A DNA stretch of 63,907 bases from Streptococcus devriesei DSM 19639 (GCF_000423725.1 NZ_AUIN01000001.1:1-63907); one strand, 5' to 3'. Positions 8,429-19,082 are shown, counted from the first letter of the stretch. The notes: generated by a model from the sequence alone, not told the origin. Numbers and translations: made by a program.

Positions 8429-9136
8429 ATGACCAGAGAACTTATTTATTCGGGTAAGGCCAAGGATATTTTTGCAACGGAAGACGAAAATGTGATTATT
8501 GCGCAGTATAAGGACCAAGCAACTGCTTTTAACGGTGTTAAAAAGGAGCAGATTGCAGGTAAAGGGCAGTTAAATAATCAGATTTCGTCTTTAATTTTTG
8601 AAAAATTAAATGCAGCAGGAATTGCAACCCACTTTATTGAGAAAATTTCAGACACGGAGCAGTTAAATAAAAAAGTTGATATCATTCCGCTTGAAGTGGT
8701 GCTTCGTAACTACACTGCAGGTTCTTTTTCCAAACGTTTTGGCGTTGAAGAGGGCATTAAGCTGGATGTGCCGATTGTAGAATTTTACTATAAGAATGAT
8801 GAGCTGGATGATCCTTTTATCAATGATGAACACGTCAAATTTTTAGGTGCTGCTAATGATGAGGATATTGCTTATATCAAGGCAGAAACGCGTCGCATTA
8901 ATGACTTGCTGTCCGACTGGTTTCAGCAAATCGGCCTTAAACTGATTGATTTTAAATTGGAATTTGGCAAAGACAAGGCTGGTAATATTATTTTAGCGGA
9001 CGAGTTTTCACCGGATAACTGCCGCCTCTGGGATGCACAAGGCCATCACATGGATAAAGATGTTTTCCGCCGCGGGCTGGGTGAGCTGACAGATGTCTAT
9101 ACGGTCGTTTTAGAGAGATTGAAGGGAATCAAGTAG
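8429..9136 (+). CDS. purC: Phosphoribosylaminoimidazole-succinocarboxamide synthase
   Basis: Joins CAIR and aspartate to SAICAR with ATP (purine step 8 in this naming). 235 residues, a normal length for the bacterial enzyme. Family motifs: [11 protein letters not shown] at the N terminus, the ATP segment [16 protein letters not shown], and the catalytic block [10 protein letters not shown]...[13 protein letters not shown]. The SD AAAGGCGA precedes ATG 8429. purL begins eight bases after the stop. First gene of the purine cluster. Confidence 0.96.
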   Translation: MTRELIYSGKAKDIFATEDENVIIAQYKDQATAFNGVKKEQIAGKGQLNNQISSLIFEKLNAAGIATHFIEKISDTEQLNKKVDIIPLEVVLRNYTAGSFSKRFGVEEGIKLDVPIVEFYYKNDELDDPFINDEHVKFLGAANDEDIAYIKAETRRINDLLSDWFQQIGLKLIDFKLEFGKDKAGNIILADEFSPDNCRLWDAQGHHMDKDVFRRGLGELTDVYTVVLERLKGIK

Positions 9137-9144
9137 GAAAAAGT

Positions 9145-12100
9145 ATGGATAAACGTATTTTTGTTGAAAAAAAAGCAGCATTTCGCGTTAAATCGGAGTC
9201 TCTGGTCAAGGAGCTGAGCCATAATTTACAGCTAAAGACACTGTCAGATTTGCGAATTATACAAGTTTACGATGTTTTTAATTTGTCTGAGGAACTTTTG
9301 GACAAGGCTGAGAAGCATCTCTTTTCGGAACAGGTAACAGATGCTATTTTAACTGAGGAACAAGTGTCTGAAGCTCTTGATAGCTCTGCTTACTTTGCTA
9401 TTGAGGCCCTGCCCGGTCAGTTTGACCAGCGTGCTGCCAGTTCCCAGGAAGCGCTGTTTCTGCTTGGTGCAGCTGATGATGTGCGGGTTAATACAGCCCA
9501 GCTCTATCTGGTTAATCAGACAGTTGAAGAAGCTGAATTGGAGGCGATCAAAAACTATCTGCTTAATCCTGTTGACTCACGTTTTAAGGATATACGAGCG
9601 GGAATTCAGCCTCAGGAATTTTCCAGCTCCGATAAAACCATTCCCAAGCTTGATTTCTTTACTACTTATCAGGCGGAGGATTTTGCTGCCTATAAGGCTG
9701 AGCAAGGTTTGGCTATGGAAGTGGATGATCTGCTCTTTATTCAAGATTACTTTAAGCAGCTGGGTCGGGTACCGACTGAGACGGAGCTCAAGGTATTAGA
9801 TACTTATTGGTCGGATCACTGCCGGCATACGACATTTGAGACAGAGCTGAAATCTATCGATTTCTCAGCGTCGCAATTCCAATCACAGCTGCAGGCAGCC
9901 TATGACAATTATCTGTCTATGCGCCATGAGTTAGGACGCGATGACAAACCGCAGACACTTATGGATATGGCAACTATTTTTGGCCGCTATGAGCGGGCAA
10001 ATGGGCGTCTTGATGATATGGAAGTGTCTGATGAAATCAACGCTTGTTCAGTCGAGATTGAAGTGGATGTTGACGGTGTCAAGGAACCTTGGCTCTTGAT
10101 GTTTAAGAATGAGACCCATAACCATCCAACAGAAATTGAACCTTTTGGGGGTGCGGCAACCTGTATTGGCGGTGCTATCCGTGATCCTTTGTCTGGACGT
10201 GCTTATGTTTATCAGGCTATGAGAATTTCAGGAGCTGGTGATATTACAAGACCGGTAGCAGAAACACGTAAAGGAAAACTTCCGCAGCAGGTTATTTCTA
10301 AAACTGCAGCGCATGGCTACTCCTCTTATGGCAATCAAATTGGTCTGGCAACAACTTATGTCAAGGAATATTTCCATCCGGGCTTTGTGGCTAAACGAAT
10401 GGAACTCGGTGCTGTTGTAGGTGCCGCACCAAAAGAAAATGTCGTTCGCGAAAAACCTGTAGCCGGTGATGTTGTCATACTGTTAGGCGGTAAAACCGGA
10501 CGTGATGGTATTGGCGGTGCGACAGGCTCCTCTAAGGTTCAAACGGTTGAATCTGTAGAGACAGCAGGTGCGGAAGTACAAAAAGGGAATGCTATTGAAG
10601 AGCGCAAAATTCAGCGCCTTTTCCGTAAACCTGAAGTGACAACCTTAATTAAGAAATCTAATGATTTTGGTGCCGGCGGTGTCTGTGTTGCTATCGGCGA
10701 ATTAGCTGACGGTCTTGAAATTGATTTGGATAAGGTGCCCTTGAAATATGCCGGGCTCAATGGTACGGAAATCGCTATTTCTGAATCCCAAGAACGAATG
10801 TCTGTTGTGGTTCGGCCTGAAGATGCTGAACAGTTTATGGCAGAATGCGCCAAGGAAAATATTGCTGCGGTTGCCGTTGCAACTGTGACGGAAAAACCAA
10901 ATCTGGTCATGACTTGGAACGGCGAAACTATCGTTGATATTGAGCGCTCCTTCCTTGATACGAATGGGGTGCGCGTGGTTGTTGATGCCAGTGTCGTTGA
11001 CAGCGGTGTCAAGCTGCCGGAGCAGCGGACAACTTCAGCAGAAACGCTTGAACAAGATATTTTAACTGTTCTTTCAGATCTCAACCATGCCAGTCAAAAG
11101 GGTCTGCAGACCATTTTTGACTCCTCAGTCGGCCGCTCAACGGTAAACCATCCGCTTGGCGGTCGCTATCAAATCACACCTGCCGAAAGCTCTGTGCAAA
11201 AGCTGCCCGTTCAAAACGGTATTACTAAGACAGCTTCTGTCATGGCGCAAGGCTATAACCCTTACATTGCAGAGTGGTCACCTTATCACGGCGCTGCTTA
11301 TGCCGTTATTGAAGCGACAGCTCGCTTGGCTGCAACAGGGGCAAATTGGTCTCGTGCCCGCTTTTCTTATCAGGAATATTTCCAGCGTATGGATAAGCAA
11401 GCAGAGCGCTTCGGTCAGCCGGTAGCAGCTCTGCTGGGTTCCATTGAGGCTCAAGCTCAGCTGGGACTGCCATCCATCGGCGGTAAGGATTCGATGTCCG
11501 GTACCTTTGAAGATTTAACAGTACCGCCGACATTGGTTGCTTTTGGGGTGACTACGGCAGATGTTGATCACGTGCTTTCACCGGAATTCAAGCAAGCCGG
11601 AGAGACGATTTATTATCTTCCTGGGCAAATTCTGGCTGAAGAGATCGATTTTGCAGCTATTAAAAACAACTTGACAGCCTTGTCAAGCATTCAAAGTAAA
11701 TACAAGTTGACAGCTGCTGCTGCTGTGAAATACGGCGGTCTTGCAGAAAGCCTTGCTCTTATGAGCTTTGGCAATCATATTGGTGCACAGGTTGAGCTTG
11801 ATAAAGTTGACAATATCTTGACAGCTCAATTGGGCGGTTTCCTCTTTACCAGTACTGAAGATATTGCAGAAGCTGTGAAAATTGGTCAAACCAGCCCTGA
11901 ATTTAATCTGACTATTAACGGTACAGTTCTTGATGGCCCAGCTCTTCTGGCGGCTTTCGAAGGCAGGCTGGAAGAGGTTTACCCGACCGAATTTGACCAA
12001 AGTAGAGCACTGGAAGAGGTGCCTGAGGTTGTTTCTGACACTGTTGTTAAGGCAAAGGAAACAGTCGCTGAACCTCTGGTATACATTCCTGTTTTTCCGG

Positions 12101-12870
12101 GCACCAATTCTGAGTATGATTCGGCTAAGGCTTTTGAACAAGCCGGAGCTCAGGTTAATCTAGTACCTTTTGTGACTTTGGATGAAACAGCCATTGCCCA
12201 CTCTGTTGATACTATGGTGACTAACATTAACAAATCTCATATCATTTTCTTTGCCGGCGGTTTCTCCGCAGCGGATGAACCGGATGGCTCGGCTAAATTC
12301 ATCGTCAATATCTTGCTCAATCAAAAAGTTCGCTCAGCTATTGACCGCTTTATTGACCGCGGCGGTCTGATTATCGGTATTTGCAATGGCTTCCAGGCTC
12401 TGGTGAAATCAGGTCTGCTGCCTTATGGCAATTTTGAAGAGGCAACTGAGACAAGCCCAACTCTCTTTTATAATGATGCTAACCAGCACGTGGCTAAGAT
12501 GGTTGAAACACGCATTGCCAATACCAATTCGCCATGGCTGGCAGGTGTTGAAGTTGGTGATATCCATGCTATTGCCGTATCGCACGGCGAAGGGAAGTTT
12601 GTTGTAACAGCAGAAGAATTTGCAGAGCTTCGTGACAACGGTCAAATTTGGAGCCAGTACGTTGATTTTGACGGTCAGCCAAGCATGGATTCAAAATATA
12701 ATCCTAATGGTTCTGTCAATGCTATTGAAGGCATTACCAGCAAAAACGGTCAGATCATTGGTAAAATGGGGCATTCAGAGCGTTTTGAAGACGGCCTTTT
12801 CCAAAATATTCCTGGTAACAAAGACCAAAAACTCTTTGAAAGTGCTGTTAAGTATTTCACTGGGAAATAA
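9145..12870 (+). CDS. purL: Phosphoribosylformylglycinamidine synthase, single chain
   Basis: Converts FGAR, glutamine and ATP to FGAM. 1241 residues, the large single-chain form in which synthetase and glutaminase are fused, as in streptococci and proteobacteria, rather than the PurL/PurQ/PurS complex of Bacillus. Visible: linker motif YWSDHCRHTTF (about 228-238), ATP-site segment KNETHNHPTEIEPFGGAATCIGG, GGKDSMSG, and the C-terminal class I glutaminase with nucleophile Cys in IIGICNGFQAL (about residue 1084) and the His/Glu pair in VSHGEGKF and GHSERF. It is followed by a 219-base gap holding hairpins before purF. Confidence 0.97.
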   Translation: MDKRIFVEKKAAFRVKSESLVKELSHNLQLKTLSDLRIIQVYDVFNLSEELLDKAEKHLFSEQVTDAILTEEQVSEALDSSAYFAIEALPGQFDQRAASSQEALFLLGAADDVRVNTAQLYLVNQTVEEAELEAIKNYLLNPVDSRFKDIRAGIQPQEFSSSDKTIPKLDFFTTYQAEDFAAYKAEQGLAMEVDDLLFIQDYFKQLGRVPTETELKVLDTYWSDHCRHTTFETELKSIDFSASQFQSQLQAAYDNYLSMRHELGRDDKPQTLMDMATIFGRYERANGRLDDMEVSDEINACSVEIEVDVDGVKEPWLLMFKNETHNHPTEIEPFGGAATCIGGAIRDPLSGRAYVYQAMRISGAGDITRPVAETRKGKLPQQVISKTAAHGYSSYGNQIGLATTYVKEYFHPGFVAKRMELGAVVGAAPKENVVREKPVAGDVVILLGGKTGRDGIGGATGSSKVQTVESVETAGAEVQKGNAIEERKIQRLFRKPEVTTLIKKSNDFGAGGVCVAIGELADGLEIDLDKVPLKYAGLNGTEIAISESQERMSVVVRPEDAEQFMAECAKENIAAVAVATVTEKPNLVMTWNGETIVDIERSFLDTNGVRVVVDASVVDSGVKLPEQRTTSAETLEQDILTVLSDLNHASQKGLQTIFDSSVGRSTVNHPLGGRYQITPAESSVQKLPVQNGITKTASVMAQGYNPYIAEWSPYHGAAYAVIEATARLAATGANWSRARFSYQEYFQRMDKQAERFGQPVAALLGSIEAQAQLGLPSIGGKDSMSGTFEDLTVPPTLVAFGVTTADVDHVLSPEFKQAGETIYYLPGQILAEEIDFAAIKNNLTALSSIQSKYKLTAAAAVKYGGLAESLALMSFGNHIGAQVELDKVDNILTAQLGGFLFTSTEDIAEAVKIGQTSPEFNLTINGTVLDGPALLAAFEGRLEEVYPTEFDQSRALEEVPEVVSDTVVKAKETVAEPLVYIPVFPGTNSEYDSAKAFEQAGAQVNLVPFVTLDETAIAHSVDTMVTNINKSHIIFFAGGFSAADEPDGSAKFIVNILLNQKVRSAIDRFIDRGGLIIGICNGFQALVKSGLLPYGNFEEATETSPTLFYNDANQHVAKMVETRIANTNSPWLAGVEVGDIHAIAVSHGEGKFVVTAEEFAELRDNGQIWSQYVDFDGQPSMDSKYNPNGSVNAIEGITSKNGQIIGKMGHSERFEDGLFQNIPGNKDQKLFESAVKYFTGK

Positions 12871-12984
12871 TATCCTTTGAATAGGAGGTATGATATCGGT
12901 TAGACTTAGCGGTCTTTGGGCTGTCTAAGTTTTCACCGGTTTAACTTAGCATGACAGCAAGTTTGTCGAACTTGCTGTACTGAT

Positions 12985-13072
12985 GGCCTAAGCGCTCGGT
13001 TAAAATAAGGAAATGGCAGAAAATCAGGATTTTCTAGACATTTTATCTTTTTGACACAGCGCTTGATGGGCC
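12985..13072 (+). repeat. Hairpin element family C, copy 2 (upstream of purF)
   Basis: The outer stem pairs GGCCTAAGCGCT (12985-12996) with AGCGCT...GGCC (13058-13072). The family strands are TTAAAATAAGGAAAT on the 5' side and ATTTTATCTTTTTGACAC on the 3' side. The inner hairpin is AGAAAATC/GATTTTCT. Its 3' arm ends 17 bases before the purF start. The preceding stretch 12871-12984 holds another stem-loop, AGCAAGTT/AACTTGCT (about 12957-12977), and no gene. Confidence 0.7.
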
Positions 13073-13089
13073 TTTGTATCGAGGTAAAA

Positions 13090-14544
13090 ATGACATACGA
13101 AGTAAAATCTCTTAATGAAGAGTGCGGTTTATTCGGTATTTGGGGACATTCTCAAGCTGCACAGGTAACCTATTTTGGACTGCACAGTCTGCAGCACCGC
13201 GGGCAGGAGGGAGCCGGTATTCTATCCAATGATCAGGGCAAGCTCCTGCGTCACCGTGACACAGGTCTGGTATCAGAGGTGTTTAAAGATCCGGCCGATT
13301 TAGAAAAACTCAAGGGTCAGGCAGCGATTGGTCATGTTCGCTATGCAACTGCGGGAGAAGCTTCGATTGATAATATCCAGCCCTTTCATTTCAAATTCTA
13401 TGATATGGCTTTTGGTTTGGCTCATAATGGCAATCTGACCAACACCAAAACGCTGAAAAGGGAATTGGAGCAAGATGGAGCTATTTTTTCATCATCATCG
13501 GACACAGAAATTCTAGCCCATTTGATCCGCCGCAGTCACAAGACTGACTTTGTTGATAAGGTGAAAGAAGCTCTCAATAAGGTAAAAGGCGGCTTTGCTT
13601 ACCTGCTTATGCTGGAAGATAAAATTATTGCCGCTTTGGATCCCAACGGTTTTAGGCCGCTGTCTATTGGTCAGACGGCTAACGGAGCGATTGTGGTTTC
13701 CAGCGAAACTTGCGCCTTTGAAGTTATTGGAGCCAAGTGGCTGCGTGATTTAAAACCGGGGGAACTTGCCATTATTGATGACTCCGGTGTGCATTATGAC
13801 AGTTACACAGATGAGACTCAGCTGTCCATCTGCTCCATGGAATATATCTATTTCTCACGTCCTGACTCTGTTATTCACGGGGTTAATGTACATACTGCTC
13901 GGAAAAATACCGGCCGCCGTTTGGCTCAGGAATTTGCACATGAAGCAGATATTGTCGTTGGCGTTCCAAATTCTTCCCTGTCAGCTGCCAGTGGCTTTTC
14001 CGAAGAATCAGGATTGCCAAATGAAATGGGTTTAATTAAAAATCAATACACTCAGCGAACCTTTATCCAGCCGACGCAGGAATTGCGCGAGCAGGGGGTT
14101 CGTATGAAGCTGTCGGCCGTGTCCAGCATTGTCAAAGGCAAGCGCGTGGTTATGGTGGATGATTCCATTGTCCGCGGAACAACCAGCCGCCGGATTGTCC
14201 AGCTGCTGCGGGATGCCGGCGCAGCTGAGGTTCATGTTGCCATTGCCAGTCCACCGCTTAAGTACCCTTGTTTTTACGGGATTGACATTCAGAGCCGCCG
14301 CGAATTGATTGCGGCTAACCATACCGTTGATGAAATTCGGCAGATTATTGGTGCAGACAGTCTAACTTATTTGTCTATTGATGGCTTGATTGAGTCTATC
14401 GGACTTGAAACAGATGCACCAAATGGAGGACTCTGTGTGGCTTATTTCGACGGTAAGTATCCGACGCCGCTCTATGACTATGAAAAAGCCTATCTTAAGA
14501 GTTTGAAGGAAAAAACAAGTTTCTTTCTTGATGAAGTGAAATAG
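13090..14544 (+). CDS. purF: Amidophosphoribosyltransferase
   Basis: First committed step: PRPP plus glutamine to phosphoribosylamine. The frame opens at 13051, but ATG 13090 with SD GAGGT gives the usual N terminus of 11 residues followed by CGLFGIWG, where Cys12 becomes the N-terminal glutaminase nucleophile after propeptide removal. 484 residues. Visible: [22 protein letters not shown], and the PRPP loop [13 protein letters not shown]. The unprocessed N-terminal extension from 13051 overlaps hairpin copy C2 and is unlikely to be translated. Confidence 0.95.
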   Translation: MTYEVKSLNEECGLFGIWGHSQAAQVTYFGLHSLQHRGQEGAGILSNDQGKLLRHRDTGLVSEVFKDPADLEKLKGQAAIGHVRYATAGEASIDNIQPFHFKFYDMAFGLAHNGNLTNTKTLKRELEQDGAIFSSSSDTEILAHLIRRSHKTDFVDKVKEALNKVKGGFAYLLMLEDKIIAALDPNGFRPLSIGQTANGAIVVSSETCAFEVIGAKWLRDLKPGELAIIDDSGVHYDSYTDETQLSICSMEYIYFSRPDSVIHGVNVHTARKNTGRRLAQEFAHEADIVVGVPNSSLSAASGFSEESGLPNEMGLIKNQYTQRTFIQPTQELREQGVRMKLSAVSSIVKGKRVVMVDDSIVRGTTSRRIVQLLRDAGAAEVHVAIASPPLKYPCFYGIDIQSRRELIAANHTVDEIRQIIGADSLTYLSIDGLIESIGLETDAPNGGLCVAYFDGKYPTPLYDYEKAYLKSLKEKTSFFLDEVK

Positions 14545-14611
14545 CTTCTGGCATGTTTTAAAAAGCAGAGCACTCTTTTATACAAGCAATAAAAATGAAA
14601 AGGTAACGATT

Positions 14612-15634
14612 ATGACAGAAAAAAATGCTTACGCGAAGTCCGGAGTTGACGTTGAAGCGGGTTATGAGGTTGTTGAGCGGATCAAAAAACACGTCGCTCG
14701 CACAGAACGCCTTGGCGTTATGGGAGCACTGGGCGGCTTTGGCGGCATGTTTGATTTGACAGCAACCGATGTTAAAGAGCCCGTCCTTATCTCAGGCACA
14801 GACGGTGTCGGAACCAAGCTCATGCTTGCTATCAAGTACGACAAACATGACACCATCGGGCAGGACTGCGTGGCTATGTGTGTCAATGACATCATTGCTG
14901 CAGGGGCCGAACCGCTTTACTTCCTTGATTATGTGGCAACCGGTAAAAATGAGCCTGCCAAATTGGAACAGGTGGTGGCCGGTGTGGCTGAAGGCTGTGT
15001 TCAGGCCGGTGCTGCCCTTATCGGTGGTGAGACGGCTGAAATGCCCGGCATGTACGGCGAGGACGATTACGATTTAGCCGGTTTTGCTGTTGGAATTGCT
15101 GAGAAATCACAAATTATTGACGGTTCAAAGGTCAAAGCAGGTGATGTCCTGCTGGGACTGGCTTCAAGCGGTATTCATTCAAATGGTTACTCCTTGGTTC
15201 GCCGTGTCTTTGCAGACTATACCGGTGAAGAAGTGCTGCCGGAATTAGAGGGCAAAAAACTCAAAGATGTCCTGCTTGAACCAACTCGGATTTACGTCAA
15301 AGCCGTCCTGCCTTTGGTTAAAGAAGGCTTGGTTAATGGGATTGCTCATATCACGGGCGGCGGCTTTGTCGAAAATGTGCCGCGGATGTTTGCGGATAAT
15401 TTGGCCGCTGAAATCGAGGAAGATAAGGTTCCGGTTTTGCCGATTTTCAAGGCCCTTGAAAAATACGGCAATATCAAGCATGAAGAAATGTTTGAAATCT
15501 TTAACATGGGGATTGGTCTCATGTTGGCCGTCAGCTCTGAAAAGGCTGACCGCGTCAAGGAACTCTTGGACGAGCCTGTATATGAGCTCGGCCGTATCGT
15601 GGAAAAAGCGGGCGCTAGTGTGGTGATAAGATAA
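14612..15634 (+). CDS. purM: Phosphoribosylformylglycinamidine cyclo-ligase
   Basis: Closes FGAM to AIR with ATP. 340 residues, normal. Family motifs: [15 protein letters not shown] at the N terminus, [31 protein letters not shown], and [11 protein letters not shown] late. The RBS is the AAAAGG just upstream (about 14599-14604). Its stop overlaps the purN start (TAATGG) by one base, so translation is coupled. Confidence 0.97.
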   Translation: MTEKNAYAKSGVDVEAGYEVVERIKKHVARTERLGVMGALGGFGGMFDLTATDVKEPVLISGTDGVGTKLMLAIKYDKHDTIGQDCVAMCVNDIIAAGAEPLYFLDYVATGKNEPAKLEQVVAGVAEGCVQAGAALIGGETAEMPGMYGEDDYDLAGFAVGIAEKSQIIDGSKVKAGDVLLGLASSGIHSNGYSLVRRVFADYTGEEVLPELEGKKLKDVLLEPTRIYVKAVLPLVKEGLVNGIAHITGGGFVENVPRMFADNLAAEIEEDKVPVLPIFKALEKYGNIKHEEMFEIFNMGIGLMLAVSSEKADRVKELLDEPVYELGRIVEKAGASVVIR

Positions 15635-16188
15635 TGGCAAAAAAAATCGCAGTCTTTGCTTCCGGCAACGGATCTAATTTCCAAGTCATCGCTGAGCAAT
15701 TTCCAGTAGCCTTTGTTTTTGCGGATCACAGAGATGCTTATGTACTGGAGCGCGCTAAAAATCTGGGTGTGAAGAGTTATGCCTTTGAACTGAAGGAATT
15801 TGACTGCAAAGAAGATTATGAAGCAGCTATTATTGACCTCCTCAGCAAACATGCCATTGATCTGGTAGTGCTGGCTGGCTATATGAAGATTGTTGGACCG
15901 ACGCTGCTTTCAGCCTATGAGGGGCGCATTATCAATATCCACCCAGCTTATCTGCCGGAATTTCCAGGTGCTCACGGTATCGAAGATGCTTGGCAGGCGG
16001 GTGTTGACCAATCCGGCGTGACCATTCACTGGGTAGACTCAGGTGTTGACACCGGACAAGTCATCAAGCAAGTTCGAGTGCCGCGACTAGCTGACGACAC
16101 TATTGAAACTTTTGAAGCACGGATTCACGAAAACGAGTACCAGCTTTATCCTCAAGTGCTGGAGAGTTTGGGAGTGGGGAGGAAATAG
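15634..16188 (+). CDS. purN: Phosphoribosylglycinamide formyltransferase
   Basis: Folate-dependent formylation of GAR to FGAR. 184 residues, normal for PurN. Visible: IAVFASGNGSNFQ at the N terminus, AGYMKIVGPTLL, and the catalytic block INIHPAYLPEFPGAHGIEDA with HWVDSGVDTGQVI. The catalytic Asn-His-Asp triad residues are present (N in INIHP, H in IHP, D in SGVDTG). A 246-base gap with a structured element separates it from purH. Confidence 0.96.
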   Translation: MAKKIAVFASGNGSNFQVIAEQFPVAFVFADHRDAYVLERAKNLGVKSYAFELKEFDCKEDYEAAIIDLLSKHAIDLVVLAGYMKIVGPTLLSAYEGRIINIHPAYLPEFPGAHGIEDAWQAGVDQSGVTIHWVDSGVDTGQVIKQVRVPRLADDTIETFEARIHENEYQLYPQVLESLGVGRK

Positions 16189-16260
16189 AGAAGGCGTTGA
16201 TTATGAGGATTTCAGCCGAAGACATCGCCCAATGGCAATAAACAGCTGTTGACTAGCACA

Positions 16261-16415
16261 GCGACCGCAGGTCGCCTAACCGATGTTTCTTGCCGTGGTG
16301 AAAAGACGATTGATGTTTTATCAATCGTCTCGGAACTTTTGAGACTTTGGCTCAAAAGTTAGGAATGAAATCCCGTAGGGAGTTGCTTCCGTCCGCACCA
16401 CCTAAGAGAAACATC
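16261..16415 (+). ncRNA. Structured element (family R core), 5' of purH
   Basis: P1: GATGTTTCT (16282-16290) with AGAAACATC (16407-16415), extended by GTGGTG/CACCAC (16295-16300/16396-16401). P2: AGACGATTGAT/ATCAATCGTCT (16304-16330). P3: AACTTTTGAG/CTCAAAAGTT (16334-16360). P4: a small CCC/GGG hairpin within GGAA...TTCC. A further hairpin GCGACC/GGTCGC precedes P1. The P1 3' arm ends about six bases before the purH SD (GAAAGG). The reverse complement aligns along its whole length with the cores of the insertion elements at 4613-4836 and 38888-39022, and it parallels 30214-30346. Whether it acts as cis-regulatory RNA, a processing site or a DNA element is open. The remaining gap 16189-16260 shows nothing else. 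Confidence 0.7.
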
Positions 16416-16434
16416 AAAAAGAAAGGAAAAATTG

Positions 16435-17982
16435 ATGATTAAACGTGCACTGATTAGTGTATCTGACAAAGCGGGCATTGTTGAATTTGCCCAAGAATTG
16501 ACAGCCCTTGGTTGGGAGATTATCTCAACTGGTGGCACCAAAACAGCTCTTGACAATGCAGGGGTAGCAACCATTGCCATTGACGATGTGACAGGTTTTC
16601 CTGAGATGATGGATGGCCGTGTCAAGACTCTTCATCCAAATATCCACGGTGGGCTTTTGGCTCGCCGTGATTTAGACAGCCATTTGCAGGCTGCCAAAGA
16701 TAACAAGATTGAACTCATTGACCTTGTGGTGGTCAACCTCTATCCTTTCAAGGAAACGATTTTGAAGCCTGATGTGACCTATGCGGACGCTGTGGAAAAT
16801 ATTGATATTGGCGGACCATCAATGCTTCGTTCAGCAGCGAAAAACCATGCCAGTGTGACGGTTGTCGTGGATCCGGCTGATTATGCGGTGGTTCTTGACG
16901 AACTCAAAGCAGATGGTGAGACAGCTTACGCAACTCGTCAGCGCTTGGCGGCTAAGGTTTACCGCCATACGGCAGCTTACGATGCTTTGATTGCGGATTA
17001 CTTCACAGCGCAAGTTGGAGAGACAAAACCTGAGAAACTAATCCTCACTTATGACCTCAAACAGCCCATGCGCTATGGCGAAAACCCGCAGCAGGATGCG
17101 GATTTCTATCAGTCAGCTATTCCAACGGATTATTCCATCGCGTCAGCTAAACAGCTCAATGGTAAGGAACTTTCCTTCAATAACATTCGTGATGCTGATG
17201 CAGCCATTCGCATTATTCGTGACTTTACTGACCGTCCGACCGTTGTGGCGCTCAAGCACATGAACCCTTGCGGTATCGGTCAGGCCGACACGATCGAAGG
17301 GGCTTGGGACAATGCTTACGCTGCGGATCCTGTTTCGATTTTTGGCGGTATTGTCGTTCTCAACCGTGAGGTGGATGCAGCTACCGCAGAAAAAATGCAC
17401 AGCATTTTCTTAGAAATTATCATTGCGCCTTCATACTCAGACGAAGCGCTGGCTATCCTCACAACCAAAAAGAAAAACCTGCGCATCTTGGAGCTGCCCT
17501 TTGATGCCCAAGCAGAGAGCGAAGTCGAAAAAGAATACACCGGCGTAGTCGGCGGTATGTTAGTGCAAAACCAAGACGTCATCAAGGAAAATCCGGCCGA
17601 TTGGGAAGTTGTAACCAAGCGCCAACCAGATGCGCGTGAGCAGACAGCTCTTGAATTTGCTTGGAAGGCCATTAAGTATGTCAAATCAAACGGCATCTTG
17701 GTGGCCAACGATCGCATGACTCTGGGGGTCGGACCTGGTCAGACCAACCGTGTCGGTGCCGTTAAGATTGCCCTTGAACACGCAGCGGATCGCCTTGACG
17801 GCGCCGTTCTTGCCAGTGATGCCTTCTTCCCATTCGCAGACAATGTGGAAGAAATCGCAGCCGCAGGCATCAAGGCTATTGTCCAACCCGGCGGCTCCGT
17901 CCGTGACCAAGAAGTCATCGAAGCAGCTGACAAATATGGCATTGCCATGGTATTTACGGGAGTAAGGCATTTTAGACACTGA
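16435..17982 (+). CDS. purH: Bifunctional AICAR transformylase / IMP cyclohydrolase
   Basis: Last two steps to IMP. 515 residues. N-terminal IMP cyclohydrolase (MGS-like fold) with [26 protein letters not shown] and [13 protein letters not shown]. The C-terminal AICAR transformylase domain has the catalytic Lys-His in [13 protein letters not shown] and ends in [13 protein letters not shown] 16435 is preferred over TTG 16432 (one codon upstream); SD AAAGG is at 16422-16426. It closes the first purine block and is followed by a strong terminator. Confidence 0.97.
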   Translation: MIKRALISVSDKAGIVEFAQELTALGWEIISTGGTKTALDNAGVATIAIDDVTGFPEMMDGRVKTLHPNIHGGLLARRDLDSHLQAAKDNKIELIDLVVVNLYPFKETILKPDVTYADAVENIDIGGPSMLRSAAKNHASVTVVVDPADYAVVLDELKADGETAYATRQRLAAKVYRHTAAYDALIADYFTAQVGETKPEKLILTYDLKQPMRYGENPQQDADFYQSAIPTDYSIASAKQLNGKELSFNNIRDADAAIRIIRDFTDRPTVVALKHMNPCGIGQADTIEGAWDNAYAADPVSIFGGIVVLNREVDAATAEKMHSIFLEIIIAPSYSDEALAILTTKKKNLRILELPFDAQAESEVEKEYTGVVGGMLVQNQDVIKENPADWEVVTKRQPDAREQTALEFAWKAIKYVKSNGILVANDRMTLGVGPGQTNRVGAVKIALEHAADRLDGAVLASDAFFPFADNVEEIAAAGIKAIVQPGGSVRDQEVIEAADKYGIAMVFTGVRHFRH

Positions 17983-17992
17983 TAATAAAAAG

Positions 17993-18024
17993 ACAGGCAT
18001 CTATTGGGGAATAGATGCCTTTTG
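17993..18024 (+). terminator. Terminator of the purC-purH block
   Basis: AGGCATCTATT / AATAGATGCCT stem with short G-rich loop, followed by TTTTGGGG. It lies 12 bases after the purH stop. Confidence 0.85.
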
Positions 18025-18041
18025 GGGGGAGGAGATTCGTT

Positions 18042-18800
18042 ATGTTAAAATACTTTAGGAAAAATAGTAAGGTTTTATTGCTGCTTGTTGCATTGATTGT
18101 TGTTTCTGGGCCGCTATTTTCAATCATCTTATCATCCATTTCCAGCTTATTGAATACCAACTTAGGGGATTGGTTAAGCTTCTATGGTGCGATGACAGGC
18201 ATTGTGATTTCATTGGTTGTTATTCATTTCCAGCTCTATCTGGAAAATGAAAAAAATCTCAAAGGGCAGCGGCCCAAGCTGTTTTTAGAATACGATTATC
18301 AGGATATCAAACCCGGCTGCCCTATTTATTATCAAGATAAATATTGGTTTGGATTGATTCACCGCAAAGAAAACAGCAAAAAACTGGCGGTACGTTCCTT
18401 TAAAAATTTTTATTCTGAGGAGGGTAAGATGGATAAAGCCCTATCCTTTGAAATTCAAAACAACCGTCCTGTATTTGATCTTCAAATCCAATTTGGCAAT
18501 CAGGGAAGCTATGTAGCTATCCCAAAGTTAAGTGAGGATCAAAAAATATACGTCGTATCAAAAGAACATCAAGATGCCATTTTTGCTTATTTGTCAAAAA
18601 ACAATAAAAATGCAAAAGAAACATTCACTCACGTTCCTCCATTATTGAAAATATATTATACTACTACCGCTGATGAAAAAATTTACCAAGAGTATTCTGT
18701 AGATGCAAATGGTTACTGTGAATTAGTAAAAGAAAAGTATGATGTAAACTATCCAAGCCTATCAGGAAAAGACTATATTTGTGATTACTTCGTGCGATGA
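18042..18800 (+). CDS. Hypothetical membrane-anchored protein
   Basis: I do not recognise the family. The 252-residue product starts with a basic stretch (MLKYFRKNSK), then two hydrophobic segments about residues 11-31 (VLLLLVALIVVSGPLFSIILS) and 47-66 (WLSFYGAMTGIVISLVVIHF), then a hydrophilic domain about 180 residues long rich in Lys, Asp and Tyr. The short linker between the two membrane helices suggests both termini on the same side. ATG 18042 follows a strong SD (GGGGGAGGAG); upstream in-frame TTG starts overlap the purH terminator. Lower similarity to core genes and position next to duplicated elements suggest accessory content, which is inference. Confidence 0.6.
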   Translation: MLKYFRKNSKVLLLLVALIVVSGPLFSIILSSISSLLNTNLGDWLSFYGAMTGIVISLVVIHFQLYLENEKNLKGQRPKLFLEYDYQDIKPGCPIYYQDKYWFGLIHRKENSKKLAVRSFKNFYSEEGKMDKALSFEIQNNRPVFDLQIQFGNQGSYVAIPKLSEDQKIYVVSKEHQDAIFAYLSKNNKNAKETFTHVPPLLKIYYTTTADEKIYQEYSVDANGYCELVKEKYDVNYPSLSGKDYICDYFVR

Positions 18801-18928
18801 TCTAGAGAATTAATCTGCGTAAAATATCTTTTGATTTTACTTTAAGCTTTCTGCAAGAAAATTTTAAGGACAGCTTAAGCTAGCGCTCGTATACTATAGT
18901 CATCCTAGCAATAGGATTCCAAAACTTT

Positions 18929-19082
18929 TCTTTTTCATAGCAGTGGCTGCTAGTCATCTTCTCACGGCTTTGCCGCTTAAGCTGACAGTAGCTGTTGCAT
19001 ACGTATTCGTACGACCTGAAGGTCTACGACTACGGTAAAATCTCCTAAAAACAGCCCAACTTTTGTTGGGTTGTTTTGCTGT
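18929..19082 (+). repeat. Structured direct repeat family D, copy 1
   Basis: 154 bases from TCTTTTTCATAGCAG to TTGTTTTGCTGT. It contains CGGC-TTT-GCCG, ACGTAT/GTACG-type and GACCTGAAGGTC hairpins and ends in CCCAAC-TTTT-GTTGGG followed by TTGTTTT, an intrinsic-terminator form. About nine differences to copy 2, two of which keep the CGGC/GCCG stem paired. Confidence 0.75.
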
